The position numbers and the translations under genes were made by a program. From Salipiger marinus (GTDB lineage: Bacteria; Pseudomonadota; Alphaproteobacteria; Rhodobacterales; Rhodobacteraceae): a DNA stretch of 64,000 bases. Where the stretch lies: the NCBI RefSeq assembly GCF_900100085.1, contig NZ_FNEJ01000002.1, forward strand, positions 248,001 to 312,000, in the 5' to 3' direction. Positions 18,549 through 28,097 of the stretch are shown here, in pieces (position 1 is the stretch's first letter; every line of letters begins with the position of its first letter). Below the pieces are notes generated by a model, which was not told the origin of the DNA, did not search any database, and saw nothing but the letters and a program-made list of their open reading frames with translations.

Positions 18549-19270
18549 GGGTTCTGCTGGTCGAGGATGATCCGTTCCACGCCACCTTCCTGCAGGATGT
18601 GCTGGCCGAGGCCCTGCCCGAGGTCACCGAGACCCTGCACGCCACAGATGGCGCCGCAGGCGAGGCCGAGGCGCGCGCCACCCGCATCGAAGCCGTGGTG
18701 ATGGATCTGCAGATGGACCGCCGCAACGGCATCGAGGCGGCGCGCGCCATCTGGGCCGAACGTCCGCGCACCCGCATCCTGTTCTGGTCCAACTATTCCG
18801 ACGAGGCCTATCTGCGCGGCATCTCGCGTATCGTCCCCGAGGACAGCGCCTATGGCTATGTGCTGAAAACCGCCACCCGCGAACGGCTGAAGCTGGCGCT
18901 GCGCGCCGTGCTGGTCGAGGGCCAGATCATGGTCGACCGCGAGATTCACCGCCTGCAGCGCCGCACCGGCTCGCCCCGGCAGGCGCTGGATGACAGCGAG
19001 TATGCGGTGCTGCTGGATCTGGCGCTGGGGCTGCAGGACAAGCTGATCGCGGAACGGCGCGGCATGTCGCTGCGCACCGTGCAGAACCGGCTGCTGTCGC
19101 TTTACGACAAGCTGGGGGTCGAGGGCGAGGACGAGGGCCCCGCGCTCAACAAACGGGTGCGGGCGCTGTCCCGCGCCTTCAGCACCCGCACGCTGAACGT
19201 GGAAACGCTGGAAGGCGCGCAGCGCGAATATGACCGCTGGCTGGTGCGGCGCGCGCGGGGCGCCGCCTGA
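18545..19270 (+). CDS. Response regulator, NarL/LuxR-type output
   Basis: 241 residues. Receiver with acidic pocket E7-D8-D9, phospho-acceptor D54 (VVMDLQMD) and conserved K108. The output HTH is near 147-193 ([27 protein letters not shown]), a divergent LuxR-type helix set, followed by an extra C-terminal tail of about 45 residues. ATGA overlap with the kinase shows a cognate pair. Likely binds the repeats at 17245-17275 and controls the divergent sugar transporter. Confidence 0.88.
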   Translation: MRVLLVEDDPFHATFLQDVLAEALPEVTETLHATDGAAGEAEARATRIEAVVMDLQMDRRNGIEAARAIWAERPRTRILFWSNYSDEAYLRGISRIVPEDSAYGYVLKTATRERLKLALRAVLVEGQIMVDREIHRLQRRTGSPRQALDDSEYAVLLDLALGLQDKLIAERRGMSLRTVQNRLLSLYDKLGVEGEDEGPALNKRVRALSRAFSTRTLNVETLEGAQREYDRWLVRRARGAA

Positions 19271-19344
19271 TCCCGCGCGCCCCCTTGGCGGGCGGGCTGC
19301 AGATCGGTAAGACAGCGATCCGGACCCAAGAGGAGAGCGCCGCC

Positions 19345-21660
19345 GTGGACAGCCAGACCCGCATCGCCCGCACCATCGCCACCGAAATTCAGGCCAGCCC
19401 GCAGCAGGTGGCCGCCGCGGTGCAGCTTCTGGATGGCGGCGCCACGGTGCCCTTCGTGGCGCGCTACCGCAAGGAAGTGACCGGCGGGCTGGATGACACC
19501 CAGCTGCGCACCCTGTCGGAGCGGCTTGGCTACCTGCGCGAACTGGAAACCCGGCGCAAGGCGATCCGCGAGTCGATCCGCGAACAGGGCAAGCTGACCG
19601 ACGCACTGGACCGCGCCATCGAGGGGGCGGAAACCAAGGCCACGCTCGAAGACATCTACCTGCCCTACAAGCCCAAGCGCCGCACCCGCGCCATGATCGC
19701 CCGCGAAAACGGGCTGGAGCCGCTGCTGCGCGCCATCCTGTCCAGCCGCGGCACCGATCCGGCGGCGCTGGCGCAGGGCTATCTGGGCGAAAACGTCCCC
19801 GGCGTGAAAGAGGCGCTGGAGGGCGCGCGCGACATCCTTGGCGAGGAACTGAGCGAAAACGCCGCCCTTCTGGGCAACCTGCGCGAGTTCATGCGCGCCG
19901 AGGCGGTGATCTCTGCCCGCGTGGTGACCGGCAAGGAAGCCGAGGGCGCCAAATTCTCGGATTACTTCGACCATCGCGAAAAATGGTCCGCGATCCCGTC
20001 GCACCGGGCGCTGGCGATCCTGCGCGCCTCGAAGGAAGAGATCGTGACGGTGGAAATCGCGCCCGATCCCGACACCGCCACCCGGCGCGGCGAGGATCTG
20101 GTGGCCGCCGCCATCGGCATCCGCGGCGACGGCCCCGGCGACCGCTGGCTGCGCGGCGTGGCGGACTGGTGCTGGCGGGTCAAGCTGAGCCTGACCATGT
20201 ATGTGGATCTGATGACCGACCTGCGCCGCCGCGCCCATGACGAGGCGATCGCGGTCTTTGCCCGCAACCTGCGCGACCTGCTGCTGGCCGCGCCAGCGGG
20301 CGCCAAGGCGACGCTGGGGCTTGATCCAGGCATCCGCACCGGCTGCAAGGTCGCGGTGGTGGATGCCACCGGCAAAGTGCTGGAGACCGCCACCATCTAT
20401 CCCTTCCAGCCGAAAAACGACATTCGCGGCGCCACGGCCACGCTGCTGGATCTGATCCGGCGCCACGGGATCGAACTGATCGCCATCGGCAACGGCACCG
20501 CCAGCCGCGAAAGCGAACGGCTGGTGACCGATGTGCTGGGTCTGCTGCCTGCGGGGGTGAAAAAGCCGGTGAAGGTCATCGTCTCCGAAGCGGGGGCGTC
20601 GGTCTATTCCGCCTCGGAACTGGCGGCGAAGGAATTTCCCGATCTGGATGTCAGCCTGCGCGGGGCCGTGTCCATCGCGCGCCGGTTGCAGGATCCGCTG
20701 GCGGAACTGGTGAAGATCACCCCGCAGAGCATCGGAGTTGGCCAGTATCAGCACGATGTCGACCAGCGCCGTCTGGCGCAGGCGCTGGAAGCGGTGGTGG
20801 AGGATGCGGTGAACGGCGTCGGCGTCGACCTCAACACCGCCTCGGCCCCGCTGCTGGCCCATGTGGCGGGGCTGGGCCCGTCGCTGGCGCAGGCCATCGT
20901 CAGCCATCGCGACCAGAACGGCGCCTTCCGCGCGCGCAAGGCGCTGCTGAAGGTCACCGGGCTGGGCCCCAAGGCGTTCGAGCAATGCGCGGGTTTCCTG
21001 CGCATCCGCGACGGCGAAGAGCCGCTCGATGCCTCCTCGGTCCATCCCGAGGCCTATGGCGTGGCGCGACGCATCGTGAAGGCCTGTGGCCGCGACATCC
21101 GGCAGATCATGGGCGACGGGCAGGCGCTGAAGGGCCTGCGCGCCGAAGAATTTGTCGATGACCGTTTCGGCCTGCCCACGGTGCGCGACATCCTGTCGGA
21201 ACTGGAAAAGCCGGGCCGCGATCCGCGCCCGGATTTTGTCACCGCAAGCTTTGCCGAGGGCGTGGACAGCATCACCGACCTGCGCCCCGGCATGCTGCTG
21301 GAAGGCACGGTGACCAATGTCGCGGCCTTTGGCGCCTTTGTGGATATCGGCGTGCATCAGGACGGGCTGGTGCATGTCAGCCAGCTGGCCGACCGGTTCG
21401 TGAAAGACCCGCACGAGGTGGTGAAGGCGGGCGATGTGGTCAAGGTCCGGGTGACCGAGGTGGACGTGCCGCGCAAGCGCATCGGCCTGACCATGCGCAA
21501 GGATGGCGGCGGCGAAAAGCCCGCGCCGCGCGGCAAGGACAGCCCCCGCCCGCTGGGCAAGACCCCGCGCGGCCCGATGCAGGCCGCCCCCAAAGGCGCG
21601 GGCGCCGGTCAGGGCGCGCTGGGGGCAGCGCTTCTGGATGCGATGAAGCGCAAGCCCTGA
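19345..21660 (+). CDS. tex: Tex, S1-domain transcription accessory protein
   Basis: 771 residues, the Tex length. Domains: Tex N-terminal helical region (1-200; [17 protein letters not shown]), YqgF-like RNase-H fold from about 320 ([17 protein letters not shown]), helix-hairpin-helix ([13 protein letters not shown]), and S1 RNA-binding domain at 645-718. The last 50 residues are a basic Gly/Pro/Lys tail. The GTG at 19345 has AGGAGAG upstream and matches the family N-terminus; a longer frame to 19285 adds 20 unconserved residues. RNA-binding factor affecting transcription and translation. Confidence 0.94.
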   Translation: MDSQTRIARTIATEIQASPQQVAAAVQLLDGGATVPFVARYRKEVTGGLDDTQLRTLSERLGYLRELETRRKAIRESIREQGKLTDALDRAIEGAETKATLEDIYLPYKPKRRTRAMIARENGLEPLLRAILSSRGTDPAALAQGYLGENVPGVKEALEGARDILGEELSENAALLGNLREFMRAEAVISARVVTGKEAEGAKFSDYFDHREKWSAIPSHRALAILRASKEEIVTVEIAPDPDTATRRGEDLVAAAIGIRGDGPGDRWLRGVADWCWRVKLSLTMYVDLMTDLRRRAHDEAIAVFARNLRDLLLAAPAGAKATLGLDPGIRTGCKVAVVDATGKVLETATIYPFQPKNDIRGATATLLDLIRRHGIELIAIGNGTASRESERLVTDVLGLLPAGVKKPVKVIVSEAGASVYSASELAAKEFPDLDVSLRGAVSIARRLQDPLAELVKITPQSIGVGQYQHDVDQRRLAQALEAVVEDAVNGVGVDLNTASAPLLAHVAGLGPSLAQAIVSHRDQNGAFRARKALLKVTGLGPKAFEQCAGFLRIRDGEEPLDASSVHPEAYGVARRIVKACGRDIRQIMGDGQALKGLRAEEFVDDRFGLPTVRDILSELEKPGRDPRPDFVTASFAEGVDSITDLRPGMLLEGTVTNVAAFGAFVDIGVHQDGLVHVSQLADRFVKDPHEVVKAGDVVKVRVTEVDVPRKRIGLTMRKDGGGEKPAPRGKDSPRPLGKTPRGPMQAAPKGAGAGQGALGAALLDAMKRKP

Positions 21661-21670
21661 GCGCGGCACG

Positions 21671-21692
21671 GGGGGCAGGCTGCCTTGCCCCC
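21671..21692. terminator. Hairpin between convergent tex and hydrolase genes
   Basis: GGGGGCA (21671-21677) pairs with TGCCCCC (21686-21692), loop 8 bases. No clear U-run on either strand; probably a bidirectional GC-hairpin terminator. Confidence 0.45.
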
Positions 21693-21703
21693 TGCCCCCG
21701 CCG

Positions 21704-22534
21704 TCAGGCCTGCACGAAGGCCAGCAGATCGGGGTTGATCACCTCGGGATGCGTGGCGAACAGACCATGCGACAGGCCGGGATAGACCTTGAGCGTGCCG
21801 TTCCGCAGCAGCGTGATGGCCTTGTGCGCGGAATTGGCGATCGGCACGATCTGGTCGTCTTCGCCATGGATCACCAGCACCGGGATGGTCAGCGCCTTCA
21901 GATCCTCGGTGAAATCGGTCTCTGAAAAGGCCTTGATGCAGTCGTAATGCGCCTTGGCGCCCCCTGCCAAGCCCTGCCGCCACCAGTTCTGGATCAGGCC
22001 CTGATGCACCGTGGCCCCCTCGCGGTTGAAGCCGTAGAACGGCCCCGACGGGATATCGAGGAAGAACTGCGCCCGGTTGGCCGCCAGTGCCGCGCGGAAG
22101 CCGTCGAACACCTCCAGCGGGATGCCGTCGGGGTTGCTGTCGGTGCGGGCCATCACCGGGGGCACGGCGCCGATCAGCACGGCCTTGGCGATGCGGCCCG
22201 GTTCGGCACGGGCGGCATAGCGCGCCACCTCGCCCCCGCCGGTGGAATGGCCGATATGGATCGCATCCCGCAGATCCAGCGCGCGGGCCAGATCGATGAC
22301 ATCCTGCGCGTAGGTGTCCATGTCATTGCCGGTGTCGGTCTGGTCGGACCGGCCATGGCCGCGGCGGTCATGGGCGATGACGCGGTAGCCGCGGTCCAGA
22401 AAATACAGCATCTGCGCGTCCCAGTCATCTGCCGACAGCGGCCAGCCGTGGTGGAACACCAGCGCCTGCGCGTCGCGCGGGCCCCAGTCCTTGTAAAACA
22501 GCGTGGTGCCGTCGCGGGTTTCAAACGTTGCCAT
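21704..22534 (-). CDS. Alpha/beta hydrolase, non-heme chloroperoxidase/esterase type
   Basis: 276 residues. Catalytic triad visible: S97 in GHSTGG, Asp 226 or 227 in HGEDDQIVP, H256 in LSHGLF; oxyanion strand HHGWPLSADDW. This is the cofactor-free haloperoxidase/esterase subfamily. ATG 22534 follows AGGAGATTTCCCC; an upstream in-frame start at 22576 is not needed. Divergent from a GlxA-type regulator with a 173-base spacer, so that regulator may control it. Natural substrate unknown. Confidence 0.9.
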   Translation of the reverse strand: MATFETRDGTTLFYKDWGPRDAQALVFHHGWPLSADDWDAQMLYFLDRGYRVIAHDRRGHGRSDQTDTGNDMDTYAQDVIDLARALDLRDAIHIGHSTGGGEVARYAARAEPGRIAKAVLIGAVPPVMARTDSNPDGIPLEVFDGFRAALAANRAQFFLDIPSGPFYGFNREGATVHQGLIQNWWRQGLAGGAKAHYDCIKAFSETDFTEDLKALTIPVLVIHGEDDQIVPIANSAHKAITLLRNGTLKVYPGLSHGLFATHPEVINPDLLAFVQA

Positions 22535-22707
22535 GGGGAAATCTCCTGTGGTCTGTGCAAAGGTGGTGCGGGTCATCAGCAGAAGGGCAGCCGTGGCGGC
22601 CCCGGGGGATCTCAGTGTGCGGCGGGTCAGGCCTTGATCAGCGTCGGTCCTTTCCGGTTCGACTGGATCACCCTACCCAAGACGGGGCAGCAAAGGACGT
22701 GGCGGAA

Positions 22708-23730
22708 ATGACAAATACCGTGGCAAAACGGACAAAACCCTCGGACCCCGGACCTGCCGCCGAAATCGGTCTGCTGATCTACCCGGACTGCCAGCTTGCG
22801 GCGATCTACGGGCTGACCGACCTGTTCCGCATCGCGGGCGAATGGTCGGGCGCGCCCGCCCGGCACATCCGCGTCACCCACTGGCAGGCGACGGGTGACA
22901 GCGTCACCTGCATCTGGGACAGCCATCCCGGCGCCCCGCACCGGCTGAGCCATGCCATCACGCCGCCCAGCCTGATCCAGCCCGACCGCATGGCGCCGCA
23001 GCCCATTGCCGCACGCTGGCTGTCCGCGCGCCATGCCGAAGGTGCGACGCTGTGCTCGGTCTGCGCGGGCGCGTTCGTGCTGGCAGAAACCGGGCTGATC
23101 GACGGGCGGCGCGCCACCACGCACTGGGCCTTTGCCCGCCAGCTTGCCGAACGCTTCCCCAAGGTGCAGCTTGCCGACAGCATGATGGTGGTGGACGAGG
23201 GTGACATCCTGACGGCGGGCGGGATCCTCGCCTGGGCCGATCTGGGGCTGACGCTGGTGGGGCGGCTTCTGGGGCCGGCCACGATGCTGGCCACCGCGCG
23301 GTTCCTGCTGATCGAGCCGCCCCGCCACAGCCAGCGGCCCTTTGCCCAGTTCATCCCGCGCTTCGACCATGGCGACGACCCGATCCGGCAGGTGCAGCAT
23401 CAGATCCACGCCGAAGCCGCCACGCTGGAGGGGGTGGCCGATCTGGCCGGGCGCGCGGGCATGACCAGCCGCACCTTCCTGCGCCGGTTCCGCGCCGCGA
23501 CCGGCATGACCCCGGTGGAATATCTGCAGCAGGTGCGCATCGCCAAGGCACGGGAGGCGCTGGAGCGGACGCTGCTGCCGGTGGACCGCATCGCATGGGA
23601 TGTGGGCTATTCCGACGCGGCCACCTTTCGCAAGCTGTTCCAGAAGCTGGCGGGCCTGCCTCCCGCCGCCTACCGCCAGCAGTTCGGCATCGCCCCCGAA
23701 GAGCGCGCGCCCCCTCCCGCCAAGGGCTGA
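22708..23730 (+). CDS. GlxA family AraC-type transcriptional regulator
   Basis: 340 residues. N-terminal DJ-1/PfpI-like domain (about 18-190; IGLLIYPDCQLAAIYGLTDLF, and CSVCAGAFVLAETGLIDGRRATTHW with the elbow Cys), then a C-terminal AraC HTH pair (about 235-335; LAGRAGMTSRTFLRRFRAATG, RIAWDVGYSDAATFRKLFQK). ATG 22708 follows GTGGCGGAA, a weak RBS. The longer frame to 22528 crosses the promoter of the divergent hydrolase gene. Targets unknown; the divergent hydrolase is the obvious candidate. Confidence 0.9.
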   Translation: MTNTVAKRTKPSDPGPAAEIGLLIYPDCQLAAIYGLTDLFRIAGEWSGAPARHIRVTHWQATGDSVTCIWDSHPGAPHRLSHAITPPSLIQPDRMAPQPIAARWLSARHAEGATLCSVCAGAFVLAETGLIDGRRATTHWAFARQLAERFPKVQLADSMMVVDEGDILTAGGILAWADLGLTLVGRLLGPATMLATARFLLIEPPRHSQRPFAQFIPRFDHGDDPIRQVQHQIHAEAATLEGVADLAGRAGMTSRTFLRRFRAATGMTPVEYLQQVRIAKAREALERTLLPVDRIAWDVGYSDAATFRKLFQKLAGLPPAAYRQQFGIAPEERAPPPAKG

Positions 23731-23737
23731 GACGGCG

Positions 23738-23776
23738 CTGCCGGGGGCGGGTCAGCGGCGCCTGATCCTGCCCCCG
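23738..23776. terminator. Bidirectional hairpin between GlxA-type regulator and wrbA
   Basis: GCCGGGGGCGGG (23738-23749) pairs with CCTGCCCCCGGC (23765-23776) over 12 bp with one G-U. It sits 8 bases after the regulator stop and 10 bases after the wrbA stop, as expected of a shared terminator for convergent genes. No U-run. Confidence 0.55.
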
Positions 23777-23786
23777 GCGGGCTTGG

Positions 23787-24407
23787 TCAGGCGCGCATCT
23801 GGCGGGCCAGCGCGGCCCAGCGGGCGGTGCGCGCGCCCTGATGCCGCGCCGCCTGCAGCACCGGTTCGGGCAGCGCCGCGCCGCGCGGATCGGTGAAGCT
23901 GGTGCCATAGGGGTTGCCCCCGGCGGCATCGATCGAAGGATCGGTATAGCCCGGCGGCACAAGGATCGCGCCCCAGTGATAGAACACGGTCTGCAGCGCC
24001 AGCAGGGTGGCTTCCTGCCCGCCATGGGCATTGCCCGCGCCGCCGAAGGCGCTGGCCACCTTGTCGGTCAGATGGCCCGCCATCCACAGCCCGCCGCAGC
24101 TGTCGATGAACTGCTTGATCTGCGCGGCGGGCAGACCAAAGCGGGTGGGCGTGCCGATGACAAAGCCATCGGCCCATTCCATGTCGGCATGGGTGATTTC
24201 GGGCACGTCGCGGGTCGCCTCCAGATGGGCGCGCCATGCGGGCATGCTGTCGATCGCGGCCTCGGGGGCCAGTTCGGCGGCGCGGCGCAGCCGCACCTCG
24301 GCGCCGGTGCTGGCAGCCCCCGCAGCAACCGCCTCGGCCATGGCATGAGTGCCGCCGGTGCTGCTGTAGTAAAGGACGGTCAGACGGGTCTGGACAGAGC
24401 TGGTCAT
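23787..24407 (-). CDS. wrbA: NAD(P)H:quinone oxidoreductase, WrbA type
   Basis: 206 residues, flavodoxin-like. FMN-binding loop YYSSTGGTHAMAEAVAAGA at the N-terminus, then WADGFVIGTPTRFG, FIDSCGGLW and FGGAGNAHGGQEATLLALQT, all WrbA signatures. Two-electron quinone reduction, a protection against oxidative stress. ATG 24407. Divergent from a LysR gene with a 101-base spacer, which may respond to quinones and control it. Confidence 0.92.
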   Translation of the reverse strand: MTSSVQTRLTVLYYSSTGGTHAMAEAVAAGAASTGAEVRLRRAAELAPEAAIDSMPAWRAHLEATRDVPEITHADMEWADGFVIGTPTRFGLPAAQIKQFIDSCGGLWMAGHLTDKVASAFGGAGNAHGGQEATLLALQTVFYHWGAILVPPGYTDPSIDAAGGNPYGTSFTDPRGAALPEPVLQAARHQGARTARWAALARQMRA

Positions 24408-24508
24408 CGGTTGTTTCCCTTGCTTGATGGCCGGACCCTAGCCCCGCGCGGGATCTGTCAGTAGCCGGTCATTTCCCGTTTCACTGTTCCCCCAGGTGGA
24501 CAATCGCG

Positions 24509-25420
24509 ATGCCAAAACTGCCCAGCCTCGATGATCTCGCCCATTTCCAGAAGGTGATGGACAAAGGCTCCTTCGCCGCCGCCGCGCGCGAACTGGGCCT
24601 GCCGAAAAGCACCCTGAGCAAAAGCATCGCCCGGCTGGAAACCGATCTGGGCGTGCGGCTGATCGAACGGACCACCCGCAGCCTGCGCCCCACCGAGATC
24701 GGGCGCATCGTCAGCGCCCATAGCCGCGACATGGTCGAGGCGTTTCAGGCCGCCCGGCTTGCCGCCGCCGCCGTGATCGAGGGGCCATCGGGGCGGCTGC
24801 GGGTCAGCTGTCCGCAGGGCCTGCTGGAAAACCTTGTGGACGAGGTCATCCTGACCTTCCTGCCGACCTATCCCAAGGTAGAGGTGGAGCTGCTGGTGCA
24901 GGGCCGCCCGGTCGACCTGATCACCGACAATGTGGACATCGCCCTTCGCGCCCGCACCCAGATGGAGGCGGGCGCCTCTTTCGTGACGCGGCGGCTTGGG
25001 CTGTCGCGCGGCATCCTTGTCGCCGCCCCCGCGCTGCTGCGCGCGGCCCCGGGTCTGCGCGACCTGCGCGACATCGCGGAGCTTCCGGCGCTGGTCCTGC
25101 CCGGAGAGGAAGGCGACTGGCGCATGGTGGACCAGACCGGCGCCGTCTCGACGGTGCGCGTGGCGCCCCGGCTGGTCACCAGCAATATGGAAACGCTGCG
25201 CCGCGCGGCGGTCCGGGGGCTGGGCGTGGCGCAGCTGCCCGAACATTTCTGCGCGCGCGAGATCGCGGCGGGGGAACTGGAGCGGATCCTGCCGGATCTC
25301 ACCACCCATGTCGGCACGATCTACGCCGTCTACTCGCGCGAAACCGCCCGCGCCCCGGCGCTGCGGGCCTTCATCGACCATCTGGTGCTGGAGTTTCAGA
25401 CCCTGTCCGGCCCGGCCTGA
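24509..25420 (+). CDS. LysR family transcriptional regulator
   Basis: 303 residues. HTH in residues 1-62 (DDLAHFQKVMDKGSFAAAARELGLPKSTLSKSIARLE, shown here in part), substrate-binding domain 90-295 of the CrgA-like group. ATG 24509. Divergent from wrbA; LysR regulators next to a divergent quinone reductase commonly control it, so this is the likely target. Confidence 0.9.
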   Translation: MPKLPSLDDLAHFQKVMDKGSFAAAARELGLPKSTLSKSIARLETDLGVRLIERTTRSLRPTEIGRIVSAHSRDMVEAFQAARLAAAAVIEGPSGRLRVSCPQGLLENLVDEVILTFLPTYPKVEVELLVQGRPVDLITDNVDIALRARTQMEAGASFVTRRLGLSRGILVAAPALLRAAPGLRDLRDIAELPALVLPGEEGDWRMVDQTGAVSTVRVAPRLVTSNMETLRRAAVRGLGVAQLPEHFCAREIAAGELERILPDLTTHVGTIYAVYSRETARAPALRAFIDHLVLEFQTLSGPA

Positions 25421-25497
25421 CGGGCGCGACGGCAGCGGTCGAGGTTCACTGAACCAAAGAGCAGACCCCTGACCCGGACGCAGCAGCCAGGAAAGAC

Positions 25498-25574
25498 TGG
25501 TGATCCCGGCAGGACTTGAACCTGCAACCTGCCCCTTAGGAGGGGGCTGCTCTATCCAGTTGAGCCACGGGACC
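25498..25574 (-). tRNA. tRNA-Arg (anticodon CCU)
   Basis: 77 bases including an encoded 3' CCA. All four stems can be drawn: a 7-bp acceptor (GGTCCCG with CGGGATC, one G-U), D arm GCTCAACTGGATAGAGC, anticodon stem GCCCC/GGGGC around loop CTCCTAA (anticodon CCT), and T arm GCAGG-TTCAAGT-CCTGC. Reads AGG codons. No intron or insertion is seen next to it. Confidence 0.95.
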
Positions 25575-25743
25575 ACGCGCCGTTCCATAGCGCGATGCGG
25601 CGGGCTTGTCATCCCGGAAGCGACGCTGCGGCCCTGCCCGGCGGGGGGGCGCGGGGAAATCGCCGCGGGCTGCGGCAAGACCTTGTGCGCGCGGGGGAAA
25701 CGGATAACATCCCCGGTAATTTCCGCATCAAGGAGGCCCCGCC

Positions 25744-26766
25744 GTGGCAGACGATGATCCGCGCCCGCTGACGCTCAGAGACGTGTCGGAAGCTTCTGGC
25801 GTGTCGGAAATGACGGTCAGCCGGGTGCTGCGCAACCGGGGCGACGTGTCGGAATCGACCCGTGCCCGCGTGCTGGAGGCGGCCAAGACGCTGGGCTATG
25901 TGCCCAACAAGATCGCCGGGGCGCTGGCCAGCCAGCGCGTCAATCTGGTGGCGGTCATCATCCCCTCCATGCGCAACATGGTCTTCCCCGAGGTGATGGC
26001 CGGGATTTCGGCGGTGCTGGAACAGACCGACCTGCAGCCGGTGGTGGGTGTGACCGACTACCTGCCCGAAAAAGAAGAGCGCGTCCTTTACGAGATGCTG
26101 TCATGGCGGCCCTCTGGCGTGATCATCGCGGGGCTGGAACATACCGAAGCGGCCAAGGCCATGATGAAAGCCTCCGGCATTCCGGTGGTGGAGATCATGG
26201 ACATCGACGGCACGCCGGTGGACTGCGCCGTGGGCATTTCGCACCGCCGCGCCGGGCGCGAGATGGCGCGGGCGATCCTGCGCGCGGGCTATCAGAAGAT
26301 CGGCTTTCTGGGCACCAAGATGCCGCTGGACCACCGCGCCCGCAAACGGTTCGAAGGCTTCACCGAAGCGCTGGCCAAAAGCGGCGTCGAGGTGGTGGAT
26401 CAGGAATTCTATTCCGGCGGCTCCGCGCTGAAAAAGGGCCGCGAGATGACGCAGGCGCTGCTGGAGCGCGAGCCGGAGATTGATTTCCTTTACTACTCCA
26501 ACGACATGATCGGCGCGGGCGGGCTGCTGTACCTGCTGGAGCAGGGCCGCGACATTCCCGGTTCCATCGGGCTTGCCGGGTTCAACGGCGTGGAACTGCT
26601 GGAAGGGCTGCCCCGCCGTCTGGCCACGATGGACGCCCATCGCGAGGAGATCGGGCGCAAGGCCGCCGAGATCATCGCCGCGCGCACCGAAAACCCGGCG
26701 GCGGAGTTCGAGCGGATCGTCGAGTTGACCCCCAAGATCACCTATGGCGACACGCTGCGCCGCTAG
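25744..26766 (+). CDS. LacI family transcriptional regulator (GntR-like)
   Basis: 340 residues. LacI HTH at about 9-57 (LTLRDVSEASGVSEMTVSRV, hinge helix NKIAGALASQR) and a periplasmic-binding-protein-like effector domain (AVIIPSMRNMVFPEVMAGI; FNGVELLEG). It groups by eye with gluconate-operon repressors such as GntR. GTG 25744 has a strong AAGGAGG upstream. No sugar gene is adjacent: the neighbours are tRNA-Arg and a Crp/Fnr regulator, so its regulon lies elsewhere. Confidence 0.9.
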   Translation: MADDDPRPLTLRDVSEASGVSEMTVSRVLRNRGDVSESTRARVLEAAKTLGYVPNKIAGALASQRVNLVAVIIPSMRNMVFPEVMAGISAVLEQTDLQPVVGVTDYLPEKEERVLYEMLSWRPSGVIIAGLEHTEAAKAMMKASGIPVVEIMDIDGTPVDCAVGISHRRAGREMARAILRAGYQKIGFLGTKMPLDHRARKRFEGFTEALAKSGVEVVDQEFYSGGSALKKGREMTQALLEREPEIDFLYYSNDMIGAGGLLYLLEQGRDIPGSIGLAGFNGVELLEGLPRRLATMDAHREEIGRKAAEIIAARTENPAAEFERIVELTPKITYGDTLRR

Positions 26767-26769
26767 CCG

Positions 26770-27501
26770 TCAGAGCAGCGGGCGCATGTCCGGCAGGGCG
26801 GCATCGGCCAGCGCCACCTCGGCCAGCGTGTCCACATCGGGGATGCGCAGCCTGCCCTCCCCCCAAGAGGCCAGCTGACGCTCGCGCAGCCGCGCCAGCG
26901 TCTTGTTGGTATGGACCAGCGACAGGCCCAGCGCATCGGCCATGTCCTGCTGACGGTAGGGCAGCGGCACCTCGCCCTCCTTGCCGATGTCGAGCGCGCG
27001 CAGCCGCTGGTAGACTTTCAGCAGCGCCCAGGCGACGCGCTGCGTGCCGGTGCGCTGGCCCAGCGTGGCCACGGTCTCGCCCAGGAAATGCTCTTCGGTG
27101 GCGGTGATCCATGTCACGTCATAGGCCAGAGAGGGCTGGTTGCGGAACAGCGTCCACAGGTCGTCCCGTTTAAAGACACAGAGCCGCATCGCGGTGGTGG
27201 CTTCCACCGAATGCTTCATCTCGCCCAGCAGCCCCGCATGCAGCCCGACCAGATCGCCCGGGAACAGGAAATTGATGACCTGCCGCCGCCCGTTCTCGAG
27301 TGTCTTGTAACGTAACCCCATGCCGTCGAGCACGGTATAGAATTGCGGCGCGGTCGAGCCCTCGATAAGAATATGAGTGCCGGGATCTACTGTCAGTTCC
27401 CCTGATTTGAAGCGCGCCAGGAAGTCTATCTGCTCCTCCTCGAAAGGCCGGAAGAAAGACTTCCGGCGCAACGGGCAGGTTTCACAGGAAATCGATGTCA
27501 T
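26770..27501 (-). CDS. Crp/Fnr family transcriptional regulator
   Basis: 243 residues. Cyclic-nucleotide-binding-type beta barrel (about 20-140; FLFPGDLVGLHAG) and a C-terminal Crp HTH (about 180-215; YRQQDMADALGLSLVHTNKTLARLR in part). The N-terminus has CETC (C6, C9) and there is one more Cys in MRLCVFK, but not the full four-Cys pattern of a classical Fnr oxygen sensor, so ligand and signal are unclear. ATG 27501. Converges with the LacI gene (3-base gap) and is divergent from 27594. Confidence 0.9.
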   Translation of the reverse strand: MTSISCETCPLRRKSFFRPFEEEQIDFLARFKSGELTVDPGTHILIEGSTAPQFYTVLDGMGLRYKTLENGRRQVINFLFPGDLVGLHAGLLGEMKHSVEATTAMRLCVFKRDDLWTLFRNQPSLAYDVTWITATEEHFLGETVATLGQRTGTQRVAWALLKVYQRLRALDIGKEGEVPLPYRQQDMADALGLSLVHTNKTLARLRERQLASWGEGRLRIPDVDTLAEVALADAALPDMRPLL

Positions 27502-27593
27502 GGGGTAAAAACCGTGTGGGGTGTATGTCGTAGTTTAATGCAGGGTCACCGGAATGGTTCCATGGTGCAGCTTCAGGATCCGGAGAATTTGCC

Positions 27594-27965
27594 ATGACCG
27601 CGGAACAGGCCCTGTTGCCTGCAAGAACCTATCTCGTGCTGCTGAAAGACAGCTTCGTCGCTGAAGACGTGGTGCGCGCCATCGCTGCAGAAGTGGGAGC
27701 GGAGGGCGTGCTGACCGCCAGCAGCGCCGAGACGGCGCTGGCCTTGCTGCACGACCACGGCCCGGTCGAGGTGGCGCTGGTGCAGATGGGTCCGGAGGAG
27801 CTGCGCACTTCGGCGCTGGGTCAGGCGCTGATCCTCGCGGGCACCCGAATCGCCCTCACCGGCTCTGCTGCCGAAGAAAGCCGCGCGGCAGAGTTCGAGG
27901 TTCTGCACCGCCCCTTCACCGACCGCGACCTGTGGTCCAGCCTGATCCGCGCCAGCGCAGGCTAG
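27594..27965 (+). CDS. Orphan degenerate receiver-like protein
   Basis: 123 residues, the size of a single CheY-like receiver. The beta/alpha pattern fits, with LTGSA (T89) for the switch Thr and HRPF (R106-P107) where receivers have KPF. The phospho-acceptor Asp is missing (VALVQMG around 62-66) and the acidic pocket is only KDS. This makes it a pseudo-receiver that probably works by protein contact rather than phosphorylation. No DNA-binding domain. ATG 27594 follows CCGGAGAATTTGCC. Divergent from the Crp/Fnr gene. The family call is by fold pattern only. Confidence 0.65.
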   Translation: MTAEQALLPARTYLVLLKDSFVAEDVVRAIAAEVGAEGVLTASSAETALALLHDHGPVEVALVQMGPEELRTSALGQALILAGTRIALTGSAAEESRAAEFEVLHRPFTDRDLWSSLIRASAG

Positions 27966-27975
27966 GGCCGGTTTT

Positions 27976-27992
27976 CTGTCATATCCCTGTCA
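27976..27992 (+). promoter_or_regulatory. Direct repeat CTGTCA-N5-CTGTCA
   Basis: CTGTCA at 27976-27981 and 27987-27992, an 11-base period as in response-regulator binding sites. It is just after the stop of the receiver-like gene and about 105 bases before a plus-strand terminator. The same repeat recurs on the minus strand at 49018-49034. Confidence 0.35.
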
Positions 27993-28097
27993 CGTGTCGC
28001 GGCTATGTGTCGCCGCGTCCATAAGTGCTGACGCCGTGCCGGACCGATCATCCCCATCCGGCCCCCCAAGGCGACTGACAGGTGATTTAAGCACGAA

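Noticed and set aside
19102-21669. Minus-strand open frame of 855 codons
   Set aside because: Shadow of tex; composition is Arg/Gln/His-rich and no domain is visible.
25498-25574. tRNA gene as an integration site
   Set aside because: tRNA-Arg genes are common attachment sites, but no integrase, no repeated 3' fragment and no foreign-looking genes are seen in the flanks.
26770-27501. Oxygen-sensing FnrL
   Set aside because: The four-cysteine cluster pattern is incomplete (CETC plus one internal Cys), so I only call it Crp/Fnr family.
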